Assembly (NCBI GenBank): GCA_016868515.1
Contig: VGGM01000022.1
Location: 1-10,530 of the forward strand
Direction of reading: 5' to 3'
DNA length: 10,530 bases
DNA from: Bacteroidota bacterium
GTDB lineage: Bacteria; Bacteroidota; Bacteroidia; Bacteroidales; VadinHA17
The notes beneath the pieces are model-generated. The model had not been told where the DNA came from and ran no database searches. It saw nothing but the letters and a program-made list of their open reading frames with translations. Numbering within the stretch: the stretch's first letter is position 1; every line of letters begins with the position of its first letter. Below are positions 1-6,505 of the stretch, in pieces. A program made the translations under genes and the position numbers.

Positions 1-582
1 GAACCAACGTGTTGAGAAATACGCGTCGGCAATTGAGTTACCAAAAGGAAGATGGTAAAGACAACCCAGGCGGGGCACCTGTTCACCCTCGACAACCGGT
101 GTTTTATCGGCAATAAAGGCGGAACCGAAGCCAGTTCCCAGAGTAATTGCCACCGACCGCGAAACGGTTGCTGACTTGCCGGCCCATGCTTCACCCATAG
201 CGAACGAGGTGGCATCGTTCATGAACCGCACCGGAAATTCTTCGCCGAAGCCAAGTGAACTCCTTATGGCATCGGCAATGTTGAATCCGTACAGATTCTC
301 ATATTTTGTCACACCCCTGAAGAGAGCTATCCCATTCACATAGTCGAATGGTCCGGGCATTGCAAATCCTATCCCCGCCGGTTCAACACCCCCTGGAAGT
401 TTACTGATAGTTTCCCCCACACATGCAGCCCATTCGGCCACGATTCTGAAAGCCTGTTCCTTGTTGTCGACGGGCCTTCCTGTAACTGTTTCAGATAATA
501 TATTGCCTGTTAACAGGTTAACAGCAGCGCAGGTTATATGACTGCCGCCTATATCAGTACCTATTGCTATGGGTTGATTCAT
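1..582 (-). CDS. ROK-family sugar kinase (glucokinase-like), N-terminal 194 residues, truncated by window edge
   Basis: The frame opens with ATG at 580-582 and stays open to base 1, so the C-terminal part lies outside the window. ROK proteins are sugar kinases (glucokinase, fructokinase, N-acetylhexosamine kinases) or sugar-responsive repressors. This one starts directly with the kinase fold and has no N-terminal helix-turn-helix, so it is read as a cytosolic kinase. Visible motifs are the phosphate-1 loop GTDIGGSH (residues 8-15), GFAMPGPFD (72-80), the catalytic-Asp segment MNDATSFAMGE (121-131, Asp123 the likely base) and the ATP-phosphate loop ITLGTGFGSAF (147-157). After the Cys174/His177 region, where many ROK kinases carry a CxCGxxGCxE zinc cluster, the sequence instead reads LPFGNSIADAYFSTRWF, so the cluster is absent from the visible part. 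The gene is divergent from the M14 peptidase gene. Family assignment is firm; the sugar is unknown. Confidence 0.9.
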   Translation of the reverse strand, partial: MNQPIAIGTDIGGSHITCAAVNLLTGNILSETVTGRPVDNKEQAFRIVAEWAACVGETISKLPGGVEPAGIGFAMPGPFDYVNGIALFRGVTKYENLYGFNIADAIRSSLGFGEEFPVRFMNDATSFAMGEAWAGKSATVSRSVAITLGTGFGSAFIADKTPVVEGEQVPRLGCLYHLPFGNSIADAYFSTRWF

Positions 583-823
583 AATATATTGCCAGGTTAA
601 TGTATGTATCCGGGTAGTCGGATTTCAGGTTATGAATGTATTTAAATAAATTAATTAAATCAAACATGATGGTATTTAGGCATGATTTATAGATAGTATG
701 TTTTTAAAACATACGGCACCTGCATTGGCAATTAGCAAAACTAATTACCTTGGCAGTAGGTTGGAATGCAAAATCCGTGGAGATCTAAAACCCAATCTAC
801 TAACTCATAATTAAATTGTTACG
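583..823. promoter_or_regulatory. Divergent intergenic region between the ROK kinase and M14 peptidase genes
   Basis: This 241-base A/T-rich region separates two divergently transcribed genes and holds no convincing coding frame. It should contain both promoters. A plus-strand candidate is TTG at 725-727, then 18 bases, then TACCTTGG at 746-753, an imperfect match to the Bacteroidota TTTG / TAnnTTTG consensus. A minus-strand candidate is TAGTTTTG (743 down to 736), an exact TAnnTTTG, with a TTTTG at 773-769; the 25-base gap is longer than usual. Two similar direct copies beginning CAGGTTA lie at 593-609 and 626-641, and a perfect palindrome lies at 696-714. Neither start codon has a clear Shine-Dalgarno sequence, as is common in this phylum. 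The promoter calls are weak; the region's role is inferred from gene orientation. Confidence 0.45.
696..714. promoter_or_regulatory. Perfect 19-bp odd palindrome, possible operator
   Basis: GTATGTTTT-T-AAAACATAC is a perfect inverted repeat of two 9-base arms around a single central base. It lies 113 bases upstream of the ROK start and 109 bases upstream of the M14 start. This size and symmetry suit a dimeric helix-turn-helix repressor. Each arm also resembles the Bacteroidota -7 element (TATGTTTT against TAnnTTTG), so it could overlap promoter function on either strand. It has no G/C-rich stem, so it is unlikely to be a terminator. No regulator gene is present in the window. Confidence 0.45.
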
Positions 824-3541
824 ATGAAAAGGAGAGTATTACTGACAGGCATCTATCTGCTGATTGCCATAATGGCTTATACGCAGCAGATACCCTCACC
901 CAGGGAGCATTTCGGGTTTAACATAGGTGACGATTACATGTTGACATCCTATACCCAGACAGAAAGCTACTTTAAAAAGCTTGATGCGTCGGACAGGGCA
1001 AAACTGGTTGACATTGGGCTCACCGAGGAAGGCCGGACACAATACATGCTTATTGTCTCCTCACCTGAGAACATCAGAGATCTGGACAGGTACAAGGATA
1101 TTGCCAGGAAAATGGCTGTAGCCGAGGGTATTTCCGATGCCCAGGCAAAACAGCTTGCAATGGAAGGGAAAGCTGTTGTATGGATCGACGGCGGTCTTCA
1201 TGCAACCGAGGTTGTCGGATCACATCAGCTTATCGAAACGGCTTACCAGCTTATAACAAGGACAGATGTCGAGACGATGGATATTCTCAGAAATGTTATA
1301 GTTCTTCTGGCTCATGCGAATCCCGATGGTCATGAGTTGGTAGGTTCATGGTATATGAAGGATGAAGACCCCTTAAGGAGAAGGACAAACATTCCAAGGA
1401 TGTATCAGAAATATGCAGGGCATGACAATAACCGTGACTTCTATATGCTGGCCCTGCGCGAAAGCAGGAACCTGAGCCGGCAGCTTTACATTGAATGGAA
1501 TCCACAGATTCTATATAACCATCACCAGACGGGTCCTGCCGGTACTGTTGTTGCAGGTCCTCCATTCCGCGACCCCCATAACTACGTTTACGACCCCCTG
1601 GTAATGACGAGTCTCGATGCAGTGGGTGCCGCCATGGCTAACCGTCTGATTTCGGAGAACAAGCCTGGCTACACCCAGAAGGGTGGTTCACAGTATTCAA
1701 CATGGTACAATGGCGGGCTGAGGACAACAGGCTATTATCATAATATTATAGGGCTCCTTACCGAGATTATCGGAGGCCCCACACCGAGTGAGATTCCTGT
1801 TGTGCCAAACAGGCTTATGCCTAGCAGTGCGAATCCTTTCCCGATTGAACCGCAACCCTGGAATTTCAGGAAATCGATAGACTACTCCGTATCACTTAAC
1901 TATGGAGTTCTCAACTATGCAAGCCGTTACAGGAGTGAGCTTCTTTACAATATATACCGTATGGGGATGAATTCGATTGAGAGGGGTAGCAGTGACTACT
2001 GGACTGTTTCGCCCAAAGATATTGCCTCAATAACCGGTGAGGTGGCAGCCCGTTCAGGCCAGAGACTTACACCCGAGACATACAGACAGTTGATGAAAGA
2101 TCCCGAGAAGAGAGATCCCAGGGTATACATTATACCGGCAAATCAGAAGGATTTTCCGACAGCGGTAAAATTCATCAACTCTCTGATAGGTTCCGGGATA
2201 AGGGTACATAAGGCTAATTCAGATTTTACGGTGAACGGAAAGACATACCCGGCAGGATCGTTCGCTGTAATGACCGATCAGGCATTCAGACCGCACGTGC
2301 TTGATATGTTTGACCCGCAGGACCACCCGAATGACCTGCAATACCCCGGCGGCCCGCCGGTCGCGCCTTATGATGCAGCAGGATGGACACTTGCATATCA
2401 GATGGGAATCGAATTTGACAGAATCCTTGATAAGGTAGAGGGTCCATTCTCAGTAATTCCCTACGGCGAGCAACAAATGATGCCAGCCATTCCCGCCCCT
2501 GGTTCCGCCAAAGGAGGATATATACTTAGTCCTGATGTAAATAACTCATTCATTGTTGTTAACCAGCTTCTTAAAGAGGGAATAAAGGTTTCGAGAATTA
2601 CAGCCACTGCCAAAAACATTCCGGGTGCAGTTCCAGGTGCCTTTTTCATTGCCGCCTCAGGCAAGGCCCAGATAGTGGTTACAAAAGCAGCATTGGCTAA
2701 CGGGGTGAATGTTACTCCGGTAAACCAGACCCCGACAGGGCTCGAGCGGGTTTTACCTGCCAGAATAGCGATTTGGGACAGGTATGGTGGTTCAATGCCC
2801 AGCGGATGGCTCAGGCTTATGATGGAGAACTTCAGCTTTCCCTACACTGTCATATACCCCCAGAGAATCGATGCAGGAAACCTGAAGAATGATTTCGACG
2901 TGATTATCTTCCCTTCGGGAGCAATACCCGGAGTTCCGCGTGGTGAGTCGGAAGTACCGCGTCAGGGAGGCGGACAACCACAGACCTTTGACAATACTCC
3001 TAAGGAATTCAGGCATATGATGGGGAATATATCGGCCGACCAGTCAGTTCCGCAACTCAGAAAATTCGTTGAAGAGGGTGGTGTTATCGTGGCTATTGAG
3101 TCGAGCACAAACATTGCTTACCATTTTAACCTTCCTGTTAAGAGCGCCCTTGTAAAAAGCGATGAACAAGGCCAAGAAAGGGCCCTGTCGAGGACGGAAT
3201 TCTACATCCCTGGAAGTATTCTCACTGCAAACATAAACACCTCTGTTCCATCAACATGGGGAATGAATGAGATTGCGGACTTTTACTTCGACGAAAGCCC
3301 GGTGTTTCGTTTCACGTCGGAGGCTAGTGATGGGGTAATACGCAGACTTGCCTGGTTTTCGAATGATTCACCTCTGAAAAGCGGATGGGCAATGGGACAG
3401 GAGAACCTCAAGGATGGAATAATTGCCGCTGAGGCAAGTGTTGGAAAGGGACGGGTGCTGCTTTTCGGCCCGAATATTGCCTTCAGGAGTCAGCCTCATG
3501 GCCTCTTCAAACTGCTATTTAACCATCTTTATACAAAATAG
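824..3541 (+). CDS. Secreted M14-family zinc metallopeptidase, 905 residues
   Basis: This is a probable exported carboxypeptidase-type enzyme. Residues 1-21 form a signal peptide: a KRR n-region, then the hydrophobic stretch VLLTGIYLLIAIMAY. There is no lipobox cysteine, so the mature protein is expected in the periplasm or outside the cell. The M14 domain covers roughly residues 35-400. Zinc ligands are His126 and Glu129 in LHATE, with a third His in NHHQTG (His233 or His234). NNRD (202-205) matches the substrate carboxylate-binding Asn-Arg pair, and Glu314 in GLLTEIIGG fits the general base. About 500 further residues follow. Part of these, roughly 655-790, has alternating strand and helix segments reminiscent of a class I glutamine-amidotransferase-like fold (DFDVIIFPSG, then RKFVEEGGVIVAIES). 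No type IX secretion C-terminal domain is visible; the protein ends LFNHLYTK. The start has no clear Shine-Dalgarno sequence. The family is secure; the substrate is unknown. Confidence 0.9.
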   Translation: MKRRVLLTGIYLLIAIMAYTQQIPSPREHFGFNIGDDYMLTSYTQTESYFKKLDASDRAKLVDIGLTEEGRTQYMLIVSSPENIRDLDRYKDIARKMAVAEGISDAQAKQLAMEGKAVVWIDGGLHATEVVGSHQLIETAYQLITRTDVETMDILRNVIVLLAHANPDGHELVGSWYMKDEDPLRRRTNIPRMYQKYAGHDNNRDFYMLALRESRNLSRQLYIEWNPQILYNHHQTGPAGTVVAGPPFRDPHNYVYDPLVMTSLDAVGAAMANRLISENKPGYTQKGGSQYSTWYNGGLRTTGYYHNIIGLLTEIIGGPTPSEIPVVPNRLMPSSANPFPIEPQPWNFRKSIDYSVSLNYGVLNYASRYRSELLYNIYRMGMNSIERGSSDYWTVSPKDIASITGEVAARSGQRLTPETYRQLMKDPEKRDPRVYIIPANQKDFPTAVKFINSLIGSGIRVHKANSDFTVNGKTYPAGSFAVMTDQAFRPHVLDMFDPQDHPNDLQYPGGPPVAPYDAAGWTLAYQMGIEFDRILDKVEGPFSVIPYGEQQMMPAIPAPGSAKGGYILSPDVNNSFIVVNQLLKEGIKVSRITATAKNIPGAVPGAFFIAASGKAQIVVTKAALANGVNVTPVNQTPTGLERVLPARIAIWDRYGGSMPSGWLRLMMENFSFPYTVIYPQRIDAGNLKNDFDVIIFPSGAIPGVPRGESEVPRQGGGQPQTFDNTPKEFRHMMGNISADQSVPQLRKFVEEGGVIVAIESSTNIAYHFNLPVKSALVKSDEQGQERALSRTEFYIPGSILTANINTSVPSTWGMNEIADFYFDESPVFRFTSEASDGVIRRLAWFSNDSPLKSGWAMGQENLKDGIIAAEASVGKGRVLLFGPNIAFRSQPHGLFKLLFNHLYTK

Positions 3542-3657
3542 CAGGGCTGTACAGAGCTTTTGATATGATTTCTGTTCTGGTTATTGAGAAGTAAATATTG
3601 TATATTTATTGCTCTGAATAATCGTTCGAGTACAAATAACCAAAAACCAACCATTTT

Positions 3658-4965
3658 ATGCCCAAAGTAACTAAGGAAGATGCGCTGCTTTACCATAGTA
3701 AAGGACGCAAGGGAAAGGTAGAGGTAATACCGACCAAACCCTACAGCACACAAACTGATCTCAGTCTGGCCTACACCCCCGGAGTAGCCTTTCCATGCCT
3801 TGAGATTGAAAAAGACCCCGAGAAGGCTTACGACTATACCGCCAAGGGGAACCTCGTTGCAGTAATCAGTAACGGAACCGCAGTTCTGGGACTAGGCGAT
3901 ATTGGCACTCTGGCCGGCAAACCGGTGATGGAAGGAAAAGGACTTCTTTTCAAAGTATTTGCCGATGTTGATGTATTTGACATTGAGGTTGATGAAAAAG
4001 ACCCCGGGAAACTCATTGAGTTTTGCAGACAGATAGCGCCTACTTTTGGCGGCATTAACCTCGAAGATATTAAGGCCCCTGAGTGCTTTGAGGTTGAGAC
4101 AGTTCTGAAGGAGATACTCGACATACCGGTGTTCCACGACGACCAGCACGGAACTGCCATTATCTCTGGAGCAGGGTTGCTGGGTGCCCTGGAGCTTACA
4201 GGGAAAAAGATCGATGAAATCAAAATGGTCGTAAACGGAGCAGGTGCCAGTGCCATTTCCTGCTCTAAGCTATATGTCTCTCTGGGTGTCAAAAGGGAGA
4301 ATATTGTAATGGCCGACAGCAAGGGCGTACTTAACCGGCAACGGAAAGACCTTAACATTCACAAGCAGGAGTTCGCAACCGACAGGAAGATAAATACTCT
4401 GGCTGAAGCATTGGTCGGGGCAGATCTTTTCCTCGGTCTTTCAGTGGCAAATGTGGTAACAAAGGAGATGGTAAGGACGATGGCACCGAACCCGATAGTA
4501 TTTGCCATGGCTAACCCCAACCCTGAGATCAGCTACGATGAGGCCATGGAGAGTCGTGATGACCTCATATTTGCAACAGGCAGGTCAGACTATCCCAACC
4601 AGATAAATAACGTCCTCGGCTTCCCGTTCATTTTCAGGGGAGCACTTGATGTAAGGGCAACAACAATAAATGAGGAAATGAAAATGGCTGCGACACATGC
4701 CCTTTACGAACTGGTCAAGCAGCCTGTTCCTGATTCGGTGGCAAAAGCATACAATGTTGACAAGCTTGAGTTCGGAAGGAAGTATATCATTCCTAAGCCA
4801 CTCGATCCCAGACTGATATCGTATGTTGCCTCAGCGGTTGCCAGGGCAGCTATTGAAACGGGTGTTGCGAAGGACACAATTGACGACTGGGATGCCTACA
4901 AGAAGAGTCTTTCGAAAAGGACATCAGAACACATAGCCAATATTGCCAAAATTACAGGGCTGTAA
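3658..4965 (+). CDS. Malic enzyme (NAD(P)-dependent, oxaloacetate-decarboxylating), stand-alone 435-residue form
   Basis: The enzyme oxidatively decarboxylates malate to pyruvate with reduction of NAD(P), in the cytosol. The N-terminal malic domain (about 1-165) carries the catalytic Tyr39 in AYTPGVA, Lys94 in MEGKGLLF, and metal ligands Glu136-Asp137 (NLEDIKAPE) and Asp162 (FHDDQHGTA). These positions coincide with those I recall for the MaeB family. The NAD-binding domain (about 166-435) contains VVNGAGASAISC (191-202), MADSKGVL and the MANPNPEI segment. The protein ends soon after the malic region, so the phosphotransacetylase-like C-terminal domain of the roughly 760-residue MaeB proteins is missing; that gives the length of the compact bacterial form. 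The start has no clear Shine-Dalgarno sequence (CAACCATTTTATG). It lies 116 bases after the M14 gene and is probably its own unit. Cofactor preference cannot be settled by eye. Confidence 0.95.
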   Translation: MPKVTKEDALLYHSKGRKGKVEVIPTKPYSTQTDLSLAYTPGVAFPCLEIEKDPEKAYDYTAKGNLVAVISNGTAVLGLGDIGTLAGKPVMEGKGLLFKVFADVDVFDIEVDEKDPGKLIEFCRQIAPTFGGINLEDIKAPECFEVETVLKEILDIPVFHDDQHGTAIISGAGLLGALELTGKKIDEIKMVVNGAGASAISCSKLYVSLGVKRENIVMADSKGVLNRQRKDLNIHKQEFATDRKINTLAEALVGADLFLGLSVANVVTKEMVRTMAPNPIVFAMANPNPEISYDEAMESRDDLIFATGRSDYPNQINNVLGFPFIFRGALDVRATTINEEMKMAATHALYELVKQPVPDSVAKAYNVDKLEFGRKYIIPKPLDPRLISYVASAVARAAIETGVAKDTIDDWDAYKKSLSKRTSEHIANIAKITGL

Positions 4966-5755
4966 CCAAGGCTAAGCACTTATTAAAATGAGCGGCGGCA
5001 GGATTAATCTCCTGCCGCTTTTTCTTTAACCAGCAACAACTATTCTTTTCCCTCTTCCTTTTCTCCATCTGGCAGCATACTTTGGCATCGTACATTGCAG
5101 CTATAAGGGAGGCTGTCTGCGGAATATTAAATGCACTCCTGTTAATTGTGGCATCAAACAGATAATCGATGTTTATTGATTTCTGCTTCAGAAAGGTCTG
5201 AATCAGCTTAAACCTTTTTTCATCATTATCAACGACATACTCCTCGGCCTTCTCAATATTCATGTTTTTCTTCTTCATTACATTGTCTACCCGCCAGTAA
5301 AACGGAGCCATCAGCCTTATATGAAGAGAATCGGTGATATTATGGGCTATCGAAACTCCTCCCCTGCCAACCACTACCACGTATCCCTCCTTACAGATAG
5401 AGAGAATAACGTCTTCTATAGCCCTCTTAATGCGCTGATCGCTCACGAATGAACCGGAAAAAGCCATAATCATTTCCGACAGGTTACTATGCTCAATGCC
5501 CTTGTAAAAACCCTCAACCCTCTCAGGGTCGGTGTTAATTTCCCTGGCAATGCGGTGTATCACGTCCTTGTCTATCCAGCGCCATTTAGATGTCGCATAC
5601 TTCTTATTGAGGATGTCGGCAACACTCTCGGCCACCTGCCTGGCATCACAGCCAGTTTGTCGTGACAGGGTTATAACAGGACCATCCTCGGCCGAAGGCT
5701 GCCCAAGTAAGGCCTCCCTGTGTCTCTTGTCGAAGTAATCGAAGAATTTCTTCAT
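4952..5755 (-). CDS. Cytidylate-kinase-like family protein (P-loop nucleotide kinase fold), 3' end suspect
   Basis: This 267-residue frame resembles the cytidylate-kinase-like family, distinct from housekeeping CMP kinase; its substrate is not known. The P-loop region is ITLSRQTGCDARQVAESVA (about 28-46). It follows the family's SRxxGxxxRxxA style and lacks a standard GK[ST] Walker A. Further family-like segments are WIDKDVIHRIA (60-70), VVVVGRGGVSIAHN (126-139), IRLMAPFYWRVDNV (146-159) and DNDEKRFKLIQTFLK (176-190). The ATG at 5755 is followed at once by a plausible amphipathic start and has no clear Shine-Dalgarno sequence. From about residue 231 the sequence turns into a Lys/Arg- and Cys-rich tail. 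That tail is encoded across the malic enzyme terminator and overlaps the malic enzyme stop by 14 bases. One extra A in the 4-base run at 5059-5062 (minus strand) would end the protein at TAG 5040-5042, giving about 239 residues. The family call is fairly firm; the C-terminus is doubtful. Confidence 0.78.
   Translation of the reverse strand: MKKFFDYFDKRHREALLGQPSAEDGPVITLSRQTGCDARQVAESVADILNKKYATSKWRWIDKDVIHRIAREINTDPERVEGFYKGIEHSNLSEMIMAFSGSFVSDQRIKRAIEDVILSICKEGYVVVVGRGGVSIAHNITDSLHIRLMAPFYWRVDNVMKKKNMNIEKAEEYVVDNDEKRFKLIQTFLKQKSINIDYLFDATINRSAFNIPQTASLIAAMYDAKVCCQMEKRKREKNSCCWLKKKRQEINPAAAHFNKCLALVTAL
4995..5027 (+). terminator. Intrinsic terminator of the malic enzyme gene
   Basis: A perfect 9-bp stem (GCGGCAGGA at 4995-5003, TCCTGCCGC at 5010-5018) encloses the 6-base loop TTAATC and is followed by TTTTTCTTT. 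It begins 29 bases after the malic enzyme stop codon. The opposite-strand tail (CATTTTAATA) is a poorer U-tract, so termination of the convergent gene here is possible but weaker. The hairpin lies inside the annotated frame of that convergent gene, which is unusual. Confidence 0.85.
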
Positions 5756-5805
5756 ATGATAAGAGGTTCTGGGTTAAAATTACTTAATGCAACAGTGCCA
5801 TTTGA

Positions 5806-5871
5806 TTATTCCAGCTTGTCCCGCACCGGGCGGCCGGAAAGGTTCCGGCAGATCAGGAACGAAACTTCCAT
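5806..5871 (-). other. Possible 21-codon leader frame upstream of the kinase-like gene
   Basis: On the minus strand an ATG at 5871 opens a frame of 21 codons, beginning MEVSFLIC and closing with TAA at 5806-5808. An in-frame TAA lies just upstream, so this is a self-contained frame. An A-rich stretch (the complement of the T9 run) precedes it at a distance typical of translated Bacteroidota genes. It contains the hairpin at 5833-5849 and ends 50 bases before the kinase-like gene. It could be a regulatory leader peptide, part of a dispersed repeat, or chance; nothing shows that it is translated. Confidence 0.2.
5833..5849. repeat. G/C-rich hairpin with competing neighbouring stems
   Basis: GCCGGAA-AGG-TTCCGGC is a perfect 7-bp stem with a 3-base loop. 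Its right arm can pair instead with the next segment: GTTCC at 5842-5846 with GGAAC at 5856-5860. That segment can in turn pair GGAA (5856-5859) with TTCC (5866-5869). The three stems exclude one another stepwise. This could be a leader RNA switch, part of a palindromic intergenic repeat, or coincidence. The structure is seen directly; the function is unknown. Confidence 0.5.
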
Positions 5872-6048
5872 AATTTACGGTTTTTTTTTGAGCTGGCAAT
5901 CGCCGGAGCCCTTTTTTTGAAGTATCATCTTACAGAGCAAACCAGCCAATTCGCCGAAGATGGTTCAGAAGACATATAATTGTAGAACCAGATTTATTTT
6001 TAGACCTTTTTAAGATTTACATTTACACCTGAATAACACATATATATT

Positions 6049-6501
6049 ATGGATCCTGAAATACTCACAAAACCCGAACTGATCTGGTTCATAATCGGCC
6101 TGATCTTTCTCATCCTGGAACTGATACTTCCCGGATTTGTCGTTTTCTTCTTCGGAGTCGGAGCATGGATAACTTCGCTGGTTTGCCTGATTGCAGAACC
6201 TGGCACAAACCTGCAGATTGTAATCTTCGCAGCCTCCTCAATTATTACCCTGGTAGCCTTCCGGAATCTTCTGAAAAAGAAATTCTTCGACTCCAAAGAG
6301 ATGAATTCAGGGATGCTTGAAGATGAATTCACCGGCAGGCAGGCAACAGCCATTACTTCATTCGGAAAAGGCACTAAAGGCAAGGTTGAATTCAAGGGCA
6401 CCTCATGGTCAGCCTCTTCCGAGAATGAAGTCACTGCAGGCGACACAGTAATCATTATCGGCAAGGATAGTATAAACCTAAATGTTGAACCAATAAAATA
6501 A
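6049..6501 (+). CDS. Short NfeD-family membrane protein with C-terminal OB-fold domain
   Basis: This 150-residue protein is of the short NfeD type, which lacks the ClpP-like serine protease domain of long NfeD proteins. Three hydrophobic segments are visible at about residues 11-28, 29-48 and 54-72. They are followed by a short basic linker (LLKKKFF) and a soluble domain from about 90 to 148. In this domain GRQATAITSFGKGTKGKVEF and GDTVIIIGKDSINLNVEP fit the small beta-barrel (OB fold) of the family. Known short NfeD proteins partner stomatin/SPFH proteins in the membrane, and the next gene, only 4 bases downstream, encodes one, which supports co-transcription and a physical partnership. The exact role is inferred as membrane organisation or membrane protein quality control. 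The ATG at 6049 has no strong Shine-Dalgarno sequence. Confidence 0.9.
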   Translation: MDPEILTKPELIWFIIGLIFLILELILPGFVVFFFGVGAWITSLVCLIAEPGTNLQIVIFAASSIITLVAFRNLLKKKFFDSKEMNSGMLEDEFTGRQATAITSFGKGTKGKVEFKGTSWSASSENEVTAGDTVIIIGKDSINLNVEPIK

Positions 6502-6505
6502 CCAG

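Larger units (their letters stand above)
5756..6048. other. Non-coding stretch between the kinase-like gene and the nfeD operon
   Basis: These 293 bases separate divergent genes and should hold the promoters of both. No convincing gene is seen. Contents are a G/C-rich hairpin at 5833-5849 with overlapping alternative short stems up to 5869, a T9 run at 5881-5889, a T7 run at 5912-5918, and an A/T-rich stretch from about 5975 to 6048 before nfeD. The T-runs have no well-placed stem directly upstream on the plus strand. No clean TTTG / TAnnTTTG pair with normal spacing was found for either direction; TATTTTTA at 5995-6002 is a near-match to the -7 element for nfeD, without a well-spaced partner. 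Confidence 0.5.

Noticed and set aside
504..522. CTGTTAACAG palindrome and neighbouring TTAACA repeat inside the ROK gene
   Set aside because: It lies in conserved reading frame near the ROK N-terminus and is short enough to occur by chance.
3548..3555. CTGTACAG palindrome just after the M14 stop codon as a terminator
   Set aside because: An 8-base self-complement leaves no loop, and extending it gives only a weak stem with a short T-tract.
3584..3608. TTG ... TATATTTA as a malic enzyme promoter
   Set aside because: The gap of about 14 bases is too short for the Bacteroidota consensus and the -7 element lacks the final G.
3834..4358. 174-codon open frame antisense to the malic enzyme gene
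   Set aside because: Serine- and proline-rich translation typical of the reverse strand of a conserved gene; the malic enzyme motifs on the other strand are decisive.
5881..5918. T9 and T7 runs as possible intrinsic terminators
   Set aside because: No G/C-rich stem lies immediately upstream of either run on the plus strand, and no plus-strand gene ends nearby.
5720..5920. 66-codon plus-strand frame spanning the kinase-like start and the intergenic region
   Set aside because: It overlaps the start of the minus-strand gene, ends in the T-runs, and has no recognisable protein pattern.
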